Assembly (NCBI GenBank): GCA_022316685.1 | Contig: JAKJHU010000016.1 | Location: forward strand, 434,001 to 498,000 | Reading direction: 5' to 3' | DNA length: 64,000 nucleotides | Source: Progne subis subis | Lineage: Eukaryota; Chordata; Aves; Passeriformes; Hirundinidae | Shown here: piece by piece, positions 14,401 to 26,262 of the stretch | How the letters are laid out: every line of letters begins with the position of its first letter | How positions within the stretch are numbered: position 1 is the stretch's first letter | The notes under the pieces: generated by a model | What the model saw: only the letters and a program-made list of their open reading frames with translations | Database searches by the model: none | Told to the model about the DNA's origin: nothing | Position numbers and translations under genes: made by a program

Positions 14401-15710
14401 ACTAGCTTGGTGAGGGTGCCCAAGGAGTGACACTTCTTGTCCTTTTGCTTTATGCTTCCCAAGGCTCATTCTCCAGGAGAATCTAAAGTCCTTTAGCCTC
14501 CTAATGCACATGCTGTTTTGCTTATTCTTTTACTAATGTTGGGCTGGGAATGAAGAGAAGATGTTGCCCAAAAATGGCAGCAGTGTGAGGGAAAAGGGGA
14601 AGAAAGTTGATTTATTGCATTTGTGACATTTCATCAAGTGGAAAACCTGGCTGGAAATGTGAAACACTGAAGGAAAAGCAGAGCCATCAACTCATGCCAC
14701 CTTTCAGCTGAGTTTTTTTCCTCTCTTTGTGGCCTGAAATAGACTAGCCTGAGGTACCTCTTAGGCATCACCAGCTTTCTGAACCATCAGGGACATGTAA
14801 GGCCTCAAAACTATCAGCAACTTAAGTGCGACCTTAAAAAGATGGTGCCTTGGTGCTCTGGCACCTTCTCTTTTGGAACTAATCAGCTCATGAGACTGTG
14901 AGTTATGGTCCTGTCCCTCACAGAATAGCAGCTGAGAGTGCTGTGTGAATGCTTGCCACCACAGCAGGACAGCCCACAAGGGAAGGAGGTTGTCAGCTGG
15001 GAACTTAGGAACTCTTAGGATGAAGGGCTTGCCTTTCACTAGTCCTGACTTTATGTCTTTCATTCACACAGATAAATTAAAATAGGATGTCAGCCCATGC
15101 CCCTAATCTAGAAAAATAAGAACTATGTTCTTTTGCAGTTCTAGCCATAAAGAGACTGGTCTGCAACACCAATTGATTGCTTTGTGCTGGAGAGATATTG
15201 CGTATTTTAAATTCATTATGGCAAAACTTTAAAAGGAGAGATTTTGCATAAAAAGTTTTATACAATTGTATTTTATTGTGAATTTGGGTACCATTGTTGC
15301 ACCTTGTGTAATCAACCTGTCAGGTGAAGAGAGTAATACTGATTTCCCATTCATCACTTGGTGCTGGATGCTCATACCCAGCTGCCAACCTGTTATTTAA
15401 GTATTCAGACCCAAAAGCAAGCAGGAAAGTCAAACATTTTAGAACCTGTAGTCAGGTGGAATAACTTCCCAAAACAAACATCTTCACATAGTCCTAAGAG
15501 CAAGTTTCTCTCTTGAAACGTTTGCCACTGCAGAAAGAGTTGAAATTGTACCTGTTTGCAGGCTGTACTGTTTGCAAATTCTGTGAAACTGGGAATGCTG
15601 TGCCCTTTTATCTTCCCATGGGATTGGAGAACACTTTTGTGCATTATTGTTATTCTGCAATCTCACGAAAGTCATTGTTGGTTTTACACAACAATGGCTA
15701 GGAATCCTAG
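4481..15710. other. Upstream flank, no gene recognised
   Basis: AT-rich, with locally GC-richer patches at about 5450-5735, 7540-8060, 9470-9860 and 13740-14015. The longest open frames are 129 codons (minus strand, 9468-9857) and about 100 codons elsewhere. None shows a domain or family I recognise. Homopolymers occur at about 5351-5365 (A), 7158-7172 (A) and 8448-8489 (T). The rest appears to be unremarkable intergenic sequence. Confidence 0.65.
8448..8489. repeat. Poly-T tract, 42 nt
   Basis: An uninterrupted run of 42 T residues, the longest homopolymer in the window. There is no clear retroposon body on either side, so I cannot assign it as the poly-A tail of a minus-strand insert. Its length in the assembly may be unreliable. 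Confidence 0.95.
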
Positions 15711-16515
15711 TCATAGAACAAGATCCCAAAGCTGATTAAAAATCATGTAATAGTTTAGGTTGGAAAAGACCTTTAAGATGATTGAGTCCAACTGTTACTC
15801 AGCACTGCCGAGTCCACCATGAAACCATGTTCCAAAGTGTCACATCTACATGTCTTTTAAATACCTCCAAGAATGGCGACTCCACCACTTCCCTGAGCAG
15901 TCTTTTTCCATGCTTCACTATCCTTTTGGTGAAGAATTTTTTCATAATATCCAATCTAAACCTCCCCTGGTGCAACTTAGGGCCATTTTCTCTCATCCTA
16001 TCACTTGTTGCTTGGGAGAAGACACTGACCCCCTCCTGGATACAACTTCCTTTCATGTAGTTGTAGAGAACGATAAGGTCTCCCCTGAGCTGCCTTTTCT
16101 CCTGGCTGAATAATCACAACTCTCTCAGCTCCTCCTCATGAGACTTTAGCTCCAGACCCTTCCCCAGCTCTGTTGCCCTTCTCTGGACACGCTCCAGCAC
16201 CTCAATGCCATTCCTGCAGTGAGGGCCCAAAACTAAACACAGCACTCCAGGTGTGGCCTCACCAGTGCTGAGTACAGGGGGACAATGACTGCCCTCGTCC
16301 TGCTGGCCACGCTATTGCTGATACAAGCCAGGATGCCACGGGCCTTCTTGGCCACCTGGGCACACACTGGCTCATGTTCAACGAGCTGCTGACCAGCACC
16401 CCCAGACCCTTTTCTGCCAGGCATCTTTCCAGCCACTCTTCCCAAAGCCTGTGGTGCTGCATGGGTTGTGAACCAAGGACAGAACCCAGCACTGAGTTGC
16501 CATATATACGATCCA
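15711..16515 (-). mobile_element. CR1 LINE, 5'-truncated, minus strand
   Basis: Reading from the left edge, the reverse complement of a CR1 3' end appears (GGTTGGAAAAGACCTTTAAG near 15759). It is followed leftward-to-rightward by the 3' UTR and the C-terminal part of ORF2. On the minus strand the frame at 16233-16445 contains [20 protein letters not shown], a hallmark of the CR1 ORF2 C-terminus. Stops and frameshifts show it is inactive. The element is truncated near 16515. It lies about 2 kb upstream of the SLCO5A1 CpG island. Confidence 0.9.
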
Positions 16516-17073
16516 TCACACTTACAAACTGTAGTTACTGCTTCAGGTACTAGTTCAAGTACAAAGGAGCGACAGAAGGGATGGGGCCTACCAGGTGAAT
16601 TACATATATGTCCTCAGAGATGGCTGAGTTCGAAGATGGAATAGAATGAAGAGCTTGTTCTTGTTGAAATGGGTTATCCTCTTTCCACTATCCCCATGGA
16701 CCTCCTCTTTTTTCCTCCTTTATATTTTTTTACAAGTTCTTGTACTCCCATCCTTGGTGAAGTGATTCAGCTCATAAAACCAGCAAAACACTTTCTTTTT
16801 CCTTGGATTGGTTTTCTGCTGCCTCAGTGAGTTTATTCAGCTTACTGTGCACTGAGGTGAGTGCCAGAGCTGCAGCGAGGGAGCTGTGGCCATGGGAAGC
16901 TGACAGTGGAAGAGGCGGGAGAGAGGAGCTGCAGTGATAACAACTAGCTGCGGGATAATGAAATAAAAGAAATTGTCATAAGGACCTTATGTAGCAAGGA
17001 AGAATCATTAGGATGAGTTTTTCAAGAACTCTTGAAAATCTAACTGAATCAAAACGAATACTAAAACTATAGG
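16516..17073. other. Flank between CR1 and tandem duplication, nothing recognised
   Basis: Mixed sequence with a modestly GC-rich patch at about 16855-16925. No coding or repeat assignment can be supported. Confidence 0.6.
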
Positions 17074-17258
17074 CCTTCTTAACAGGAAAAATGTTGTTGA
17101 AAACCAACCAACCAACCAAAAAAAAAAGATATTGCTTTGGCTGTGTTGAGTTTGGTACACCTTCTTAACAGGACACATTCTTAATAGGAAAAATATAGTT
17201 GAAAACTAACCAAACAAACAAACAAAAAAAGGATATTGCTTTGGCTGTGTTGAGTTTG
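17074..17258. repeat. Direct tandem duplication, about 102-bp period
   Basis: Two diverged copies start at about 17074 and 17176. Each contains CTTAAYAGGAAAAATRTWGTTGAAA-like sequence, an ACC/AAC-rich run, and then the identical block ATATTGCTTTGGCTGTGTTG (17130-17149 and 17233-17252). An extra partial copy of CTTCTTAACAGG lies at 17161-17172. Differences between copies are concentrated in the A/C-rich run. Confidence 0.85.
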
Positions 17259-17543
17259 AGCAGTTGGAGTGTTAAGTGAGTACAAAGAGGTATCAAAATA
17301 CCTCTCTATTATAGCTTTATAAAACTTGAAGATGGTATCTTTCATGAATATGATATGAAACTATCTTATTGATCTGGACTATAAATAAGTTTAAAAAATG
17401 TGGTGAGTCAGTCTTAAATATTTTTTTTAAGGGGGGAAACAAGTCAATGGAAAACATTCCATCCTGCCAGAAAAGCACTAACTATCCAGAAATGTGTAGG
17501 ATATTGTGTTCATTTGGAGTATTCATTCTCATTATTCTGTGGG

Positions 17544-17812
17544 GGGAAAAAAAAACAAGTAACCAAACAAAAAAACCCCAAACAAAAACAAAAACAACAA
17601 AAAAACACCAAAAACAAACAAACAAACAAACCCCAAAAAACCCCCACCAAACCATGACTATCTCAATAGTTCACACTCTATCAAAAAAAAAAAAAAACAA
17701 AAACCAAAAAAAACCCAAAAACACAACAAAACAACACAACAAAAAACCAAACCAAACCAACCAACCAAACAAAAAAACCACACAAAAAACCCCACAAACA
17801 AACAAAAAAAAA
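17544..17812. repeat. A/C-only low-complexity tract, about 270 bp
   Basis: The plus strand is made almost wholly of A and C, in CAAA, CCAAA, AACC and poly-A units. It is broken only by a short ordinary segment (about 17653-17683). The open frame across it is a by-product of having almost no T or G and gives only Lys, Asn, Gln, Thr and Pro. It lies about 370 bp before the CpG island. It cannot be assigned to a known element. Confidence 0.9.
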
Positions 17813-18551
17813 ATCTGCAGGACTATTTAGCCTTATCCGGGTACTAGGGCTTTAAATACAGTGACTTGAAAGCAAATCAAACCAGCGCAATTCAAGACAC
17901 TACACAAACCTAAAAAAGGGGATTAGTGGGAAACTACGAGGAATTAACGCCAAACTACTTTTTCCCATATCTTGCATGTGCTTAGCAGTTTTGGTGATAG
18001 GCTGCATTGGAGACGAGACCCTGGACAAAAAGGATCATCAAGTGGTCTATTTTCCTTAAAATATTAAAAACAAAACAAAAGTCCTTGGTTCTTTCCACTT
18101 TTCAGCAGACGATGTATGAGGTCCCGTCTTCCGAATATTTCCGCTTTTTACACAAGGCGATAAAACACCATCCTAAGCATCCTAAACGCCGCTCGGGGCT
18201 GCCAACCGTGGCGCTCCGCGGACTTTCTCAGCCACGAGCGCCGAGTTGCAGCCCTCGGCAGCTCCACGGATGAGGAAGGACACCGAGGCGTGCCCGGCCG
18301 CCGGGCTCCCCGTGCCGCGGGGTCTCCGGCCTCTCTGGCGAACGGGTGCAGCCGGCTAACCGCGGGCCGGCGAGGGCAGGTCGGAGGGCACGGGAGCGCC
18401 CGGCGGCATCGCCCGGCCCGGCGGCTGCGGCGGGCGCGCCTGCGCTCCGGCGCCCGGGGAGGCGGAGGCGGCCGAGGGGGACCCGGCGTTGGGTGACAGG
18501 CGGGGCGGGGGCGCAGGGCTCGGGCCGGCCGCCCCCGGCGCCGCACGCTCG

Positions 18552-18557
18552 GTGAGT
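18552..18557 (+). other. SLCO5A1: Candidate 5' UTR splice donor
   Basis: The sequence G|GTGAGTAG at 18551-18559 is close to a perfect vertebrate 5' splice site. It lies in the CpG island about 1.17 kb upstream of the SLCO5A1 start codon. Paired with the acceptor ending at 19302, it would remove a 751-bp intron and define an untranslated first exon ending at 18551. From what I know of mammalian SLCO5A1, the main coding exon is preceded by a non-coding exon, which fits. GT-rich matches also occur by chance in GC-rich DNA. Confidence 0.4.
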
Positions 18558-19008
18558 AGCCCCGTCGTTTTAATTCGCAGCGGCCGGGGGGAGAGCCCGG
18601 TGCGCCCCGCCGCCTCCGCCGCCCTGCCCGCTGCCCAGCCCCTGGGGGTGGGGGAGATCCGCCGCCGGGGCGCGGTTGCCCGGGTGCCGGTGCCTCCTCT
18701 GCCCACTCCTCCCGCGGGGCCGCTGCGAGCAGGAGGCGGCAGGGAGACAAAAGCGGACAAAGGAGGCAAAAAGGCGTGTTCCGCTGCCGGGGTAGTGATG
18801 TGTCGGCGCCCGGCGCTCTGCACCCGGCGGTCCCGGGGGCCACCCGAGCCAGCTGGGGCGGCGAGGTCGGCCCCGGGGTGCCGGGTCCCGGGGTGCCCGC
18901 CGCCGCCGCCGCTGCCCGGCTCCGGCTTTGTTCCCCTTCCCTCCGCCTGCCGGGCCGCCGAGTTGTAGCGGAGTATTTATTTCAGTGCATTTATTTTTAG
19001 GCTGGAAA

Positions 19009-19063
19009 ATAAAAGGCTTGGCACGGCGACCTTTGGCTGTCGCATCCGGCGCCAAATAAAAGG
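19009..19063 (+). promoter_or_regulatory. AT-rich notch with two TATA-like boxes
   Basis: Two ATAAAAGG octamers at 19009-19016 and 19056-19063 sit 47 bp apart in an AT-rich notch inside the CpG island, after a T-rich run (TATTTATTT) near 18974. ATAAAAG is a fair TATA-box variant, so transcription could start roughly 30 bp downstream of either copy. A start there would give a leader of about 0.6 kb running unspliced into the main ATG. The alternative is a CpG-island promoter further upstream with a spliced leader. There is no experimental support either way. Confidence 0.3.
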
Positions 19064-19274
19064 GTCGCGCTCTGGCCGAGGCCGCCCCAGCTCTTATGTA
19101 AATCCATATGCCGTCCCCAAGGACGCGCGGTCCTCGGGGCGCTGCTGTGATCCAGCCCCCGTGGGGACGGGGACCGAGGCGCTTCCCGGAGCTCAGCGGA
19201 GACCGGAGTGGGGTCGGACGGGCAGAGGCCGGGGCGGCGGGGAGGGACAGGACCGCTAGGGCCGGCGCCGCTGA

Positions 19275-20717
<1,443 letters not shown>

Positions 20718-21593
20718 TAGTCCCGTTGGACAACATCCGTGCTAAGTTTTTCTTTTCATTTGACCTTTTTGTAGTAAAATTGCCATGCTTTCATGTTTTA
20801 AAATGTCTCGTGGCATGGTGAACAGTAGTAACGGGTGAAGCTAACGCAGTGTGCCTAAAAGCACTTGTACTCCCACTCTCTCTTTTTCAGAAAGCAGCAT
20901 TAAAATTTGCCGTGCCCTTTTGAGTTTCCTTTTGCTAACATGGAAGCTTTATATTTCTAAATTCTGGTTGATGTGCCTTTAGCCTAAAGTCTCTATAATG
21001 TTAATGTTCAATAAGTGCTTTGAGAGATTTTTGGCGTGCTTCGTTTTACTTTTCCAGCATTCATTTGCCTTGAACTAGCAATGAATTTTGACTGGCATTG
21101 ATTCATCATCTGGCATCTCAGAGTCAAAAACCCATCTATAAACCAGCATGTAAGCCCTTCAGGATAAGAGTTTAGTCAGGGCAGCTCAAGGAGCACAACG
21201 AAATGACAGTCCAAGCTTGCATACAGGTTTTTCAGCATGTACAGACAAGTTCTTGATAGTTGTGTGATGGTGGGCAGAAAGGTATCTCAGATAACGGGGT
21301 ACTAAACTTTTTTGGAGTATGATCGTGACAGTTTGTGTAATGTGTAAGAAGATTGACTGCTCCCTTACTTTTCATTAGCACCTTACATGCTTCTGTAAGA
21401 AATGAACCTCATGTACCCCTTCAAATTCTTTTCAAGTAAGGGAGAGGCACTTAGTGGGCTGAGAGAGAGAGCTGTGAAGGGGTTTTGGATACTCGGCATT
21501 ACCATCTGGAGTTCAATTTTATTTGGCTTTACAATAGCCATGGAGATAATTGCATGTAAAACACACATTTATGGAAGTCACACACGTGTGAAG

Positions 21594-21617
21594 AGTGTGT
21601 GTGTGTGTTTGTGTGTG
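21594..21617. repeat. GT dinucleotide microsatellite, imperfect
   Basis: GTGTGT units interrupted by one TTT, within intron 1. It follows a CACACGTGTG palindrome at about 21581-21590. Confidence 0.85.
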
Positions 21618-24600
21618 CTTTACTGAACAAAAGTAGTGATCTGGATCAGTGTTTTTATTCCTTTTGACCTGTTCTTTGGCAATTTGACTGTTCCCTGAAC
21701 CGTTTTAAAGCCATGCACAGTCTGTGCAGTGTCTTGAAAAAGCCTGGGGCATTGCAGGTTTTTGGAAGGAGAGAGAGGTATTCACTGCATTGCTAATCTG
21801 CATGATGAAGTATTTGACAAAGTGGTTTTTTTTCTCTCTTCTGCCATCTGAGGAAGATTAAGTGGTATGGAATTTAAGATTAACCAAGCATTGACTTTAT
21901 TGGCAGTATGAAAAAACAAAGCATCTCCTTACTGAGGTTGCTAAATTGTAGTTTGAAACTTTTGCAAGTAGGTGATCTCGCACATTCCTCAAAATCGGAA
22001 AAAAAAGGTAATGGAAATGCTGTAGGTGAGGAATGAAGGGTAAAAGAGGTGAACGGCGATAGAGACAGAAATCTTTCTTCAACAAAGGGGAAGGCAAGGT
22101 CAATGGGGGGAAATCCTTACTGTGCAGGAGAAGCGATGCCTGCCACTGATGCGCTTCTAGCGCAGGAAATAGTAACGAAGTGACTCAGGTAACTTTAATT
22201 GCAGCAAAGTTAACAAAGGTAAAAGGCACCAGCAGCTGGGTAGACTCCATGTGACCCTGTGCCCGCCAGGCACTGAAGGCAGCTTTGATCTGTACTGGGA
22301 GGACCTTTGCAGAGTCGAAGTTCATTTTTAGTGACTCAGGAGAGCAAAGATGAGTACACCCAGCTGCAGTGTACGTGAAAAATTTATGCCTGTGATTTGA
22401 TTGTGACCATAGGGAGAATTAAAATGAACACAAAGTGTGTTTAAACATTAAATAAAATGTACTATCACCTCCATTCAGTCTTGAAGCTACTCAGGGCTAG
22501 AAGCAATGTTATCTGCTGTTGGAAATCTTGGTATTATCTTTCTAAAATAGCGTGGAATTCTGAGGAAACTTTTAACTTGTTAACGTTTAAATATTTGCCT
22601 CACTTTAGAGATACACAAGTGACTTTTTGAGGGGCAGGAGCAAAATCTGAGTTTTTGGGGAGAAAGAGAAAGGAGCGCTGTTTGGCATGTTGATGTGAGC
22701 AAACATATTTTGTTGGATCTTCTCAGTGGTTTGGAATGTTGCGTGTCCTTGAGGAGAGGGATTTGTGGGCAGCAAACAGCTCAGGCAGGTGCAGGGATGG
22801 GATAGAAGTCTGGGCATGGCTCTGCAGGCCTGCCAGCTCACATCCTGTCTTATGCAATGCCTGGTTCTCCAGGTGGTGTGATCCTATTACTGGGGAAAAC
22901 TATGCAGGTGATGTCAAAATGTAAAATGTACGTCTGTGTGACATGTTAGCATGAACTAACAAAAATTCTTGGAGTGGGCCGCGGTAGCTAAGGTTTTAAA
23001 AAGAGAAGAAAGCCCAGGGAAACAGGTCCCAGTCACACAGATACATATGTTTGAGTGAGGACAGGCAAGTCATTAAAAAAGTGTCCTCTTAACACAAAAT
23101 GGAAGGTCACTAGTATGTTTGTTCATAATTATGCTGGTATTGCATTCTATGTTTTCCTTCCAAAGGAAGACTAATATAAATGTGTGCACCTGGTAAAAGG
23201 TTCTCACCGAGCTTCAGAACTGATGAGCTTTTTGACCCTGCAAGTGTACACACTAATAGTAGGTCAGTAAAACCCCCTGAGTATCAGTAATCCTGATTCT
23301 GCAGAAACTCACCTTATGTGGCTGTGAGAGCTATCTTATTTATTTTCTGAGTTAATCCTGCTCAGGGCTCGAGTGGCAATAGCATATCCTCTTAAGTGTA
23401 GGCATGCAAGCTCAATGTGGACAGCTGTTTTAACATTCCTGGCTGGAAGTCCTCCTCTCGAAAAAACATATTTGATGCTTATACATAGTCTCTTGGCTGC
23501 CTGCACTTAAGTCCATCTGTCAGAATGGCACAGTGCCAGTTTACAAGGTGCTATGTTGTTTTTAGTAGGACAGAGGTGCCAAGCAGGGATGTGTATTTGG
23601 GCTGCCCATATAACAGTGTGTGAGCTCTTCTGTGGGATGTTTCTTCCTTGTGAAGCAGTGTCACCTCCGGATCCTCCCGCCCCTTAAACTTGACAATGCT
23701 TTGATGCCCTGATGCTAACTTTGAGAAATGTGTGACATCAGGCTTGAGAACAAGTTGTGATTGTAACAGGTGCCTAGGAAATGTAAGAGCTGGTTCCCTT
23801 AATCACAGATAATCCAAAAGGGAAATTGCACACTGTAAAAACTGGGCAGTCACTAAGTGGTCTTTGTCTTCTCCAAAGTCTCTCCGTTCTGTGCTCAGCT
23901 GTACCGTGACATGTCTGTTGTCAGCTGTCTGATGTGTGCAGGTTCTTCTTTTAAGTATTTATCCAATTAAATTAATTGCAATTCAGTTTGAAGTTGAATT
24001 GGTCTTCCTGAGTCTTGTTTTGTACTTTTGATGGTGTTTCTGCTACGTGTCAAATTCTAGTACTTAAAACACTGATTTTTCTAAACAGTGTGGAATTTTT
24101 TGTAGGGATCCAAGTTTGTCTGGAATGATAGTTTGCCTTGTGATTATATCGGGATTTTTAAAAGCCATTTTTTAAAATTAAGTGTGGCGCTTGGAAGTTT
24201 TATTCGTGGGGTTACAGTGCCCGAATAACTTTTGAATATTTATCTTCTTTTGCAAGTGGATATTGTTATAAAAAAATGAATTTATCCTAAAAATTCACAT
24301 GTAGAGAGGCAGTATTAGGCTTTACAGAAATACTGCGTTAATGAAAATATTCTAGCCTTCAGGAATGACTTTTACCAGTATCCCCCCAAAATGACCAATG
24401 AGCAAATTGGTCATTGTGCTAAGGATGTTTTATTTCGATTTCCAGAATACTATAGGCTGGTTCGGATATGATCTGAGAAAAGTGTCTCAGTTTAATTTCA
24501 TGCAGACTGTCCCTAGGTTTTGGAACAAACTATAATTACGAAATGCAAAGATTAAGGTTTTATGAGATAATGGCTGAAAAATGGGATAAATGTGTGCAAG

Positions 24601-24862
24601 TGGGCTTGGTACAGATAATGGCTGAAAGCCAGGGAAGTAATTTTATAACCTGGAAAAAAATATTTAGACAAGTTTCAAAAATATTTTGGACTCCTGCTTT
24701 GTTTTCATGAGGATTGTTTGTGGGTTGCTGTTTCTAGCATTAGGTAAACATTTCACTGTGACTATATTCTGTCTGGAAAACACCTCCTTACTAGTGTTTC
24801 ACAGGTGGATGTTCTGTGTACCTCTCATGTCTTTGTTACAGACTTCCCTAAAGTCTTTATAT

Positions 24863-24880
24863 ATGTATGTATGTATGTAT
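24863..24880. repeat. ATGT tetranucleotide microsatellite
   Basis: Four to five ATGT units within intron 1, flanked by AT-rich sequence. Confidence 0.85.
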
Positions 24881-25659
24881 TATTGTATTTATTGTATTTC
24901 TAGGTAAATCTACCCCTATATCCACATCCCACTTGAAAGGAGAGGGCAGGAGGGGTAGGTTCAGATCAGAAACCCACCACCTCTGCCTGCTGGGTCCCAG
25001 GGCATAGCTGAGCTGCCAAACAAGCTAGATCTCTGTAACACACCATTGCTTGGATTGTTGGCACAGGAAGCACTGGATTTTTGTGCCACTTTGATCCATT
25101 TTGGTCTGGCTGCTTCTGGGGTTATGGATGTCCCTGAGAGACAGGAACTGGAGCCCACGGGGGGCATCAGGCCCTCCCTTTATGTGGATGCTACGAGGTC
25201 ATTGAGGTTTTCTGAGACAGTATCAACTTTCTAACTGAGCATAAGGGGCCATCTAGAAGCAGGGAAACAGCTGACTAGCATTTAATTTTATTCTCACCAT
25301 TCAGCTTATGACCACTTTTGGTTTACTTTTGGAATATGCTTCCTGCTTCCTGATATCCAAAAAGGCTAGTTTCCTACAGGGTTTTCTCAGCATTGATCCT
25401 ATAGTTGGTAAACCCTACAGAAATAGTTTATTTTTACAGCACTGCCTCTGGGGAGGTGGATTTTTTGAATCAAAAATTGAGGCAAGAGGACATGTTCACC
25501 AGTATTTTATTATTTCTTGCTCTGTTTTCCTTGTCAAAGGGAAGTGTGCTGAGCTGATTTCTCAAATGCATGATTTTACTTCATCTGAGAGAAGGCGACA
25601 CCTTGTTTTATGCAGAGGCAAGCATAAGACTTCTTCCATCAGCAGACTGTTTTTGTGCA

Positions 25660-26262
25660 GACCTGGGGTGCATCAGGCACAGCCAGGCAAGGGAAGGGAT
25701 TGTCTTCCTCGGCTCTGCAGTGGGGCAGCCTCACCTTGAACACTGTGTGCAGTGTTGGGTACCACAATATAAAAAAGACACTGAACTATTAGAGAGCATC
25801 CAAAGGAGGGTGATGAAAATGGTGAAGGGCCTTGAAGCGAAGCCGTATAAGGAGCGGCTGAGGTCACTGTGTCTGTTGAGCCTGGGGAAGAGGAGGCTGA
25901 GGGGAGAGAGACATCATTGCAGTCTACAACTTTCTTGTGAGGGGAAGAGAAGGAGCAGGCACTGATCTCTCCTCTGTGGTGACCAGTGACAGGATGCGAG
26001 GGAATGGCCTGAAGCTGTGTCAGGGGAGGTTTAGCTTGGATATTAAAAAAAGAAGGTTTTTCACCCAGAGGGTGGTTGGGCACTGGAACAGGCTCCCCAG
26101 GGAAGTGGTCACAGCCCCAGCCTGACAGAGTTCCAGAAATCATTGGGCAGTGCTCTCAGGCACATGTTATGACTCTTAGGGATGGTCCTGTGCAGGGTTA
26201 CGAGTTGGACTTGATGGCCTTTGTGGGTCCCTTCCAAGTCAGCTTATTCTGTGATTCCATGA
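25660..26262 (+). mobile_element. CR1 LINE, 5'-truncated, plus strand
   Basis: Contains the end of CR1 ORF2 and the full 3' end. The plus-strand frame in 25570-25965 includes QPHLEHCVQCWVPQYKKDTE and LESIQRRVMKMVKGLE, matching the conserved C-terminal ORF2 block. The 3' UTR carries the familiar GTTTAGCTTGGATATTA, TTCACCCAGAGGGTGGTTGG and GGAACAGGCTCCCCAGGGA segments. It ends with TTGGACTTGATGGCC...CCCTTCCAAGTC and ATTCTGTGATTCCATGA. It is 5'-truncated, like most CR1 copies, and no longer codes for an intact protein. It lies in intron 1 in the same orientation as SLCO5A1. Confidence 0.92.

Noticed and set aside
17369..17830. Open frame of 153 codons rich in Lys, Asn, Gln, Thr and Pro
   Set aside because: It is the translation of the A/C-only tract, where stops are rare because T and G are nearly absent. 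There is no domain and no coding signal.
1..18000. Exons of the expected upstream neighbour (PRDM14 in mammals)
   Set aside because: No SET-domain or zinc-finger coding sequence is visible in this flank. The neighbour must lie further away.
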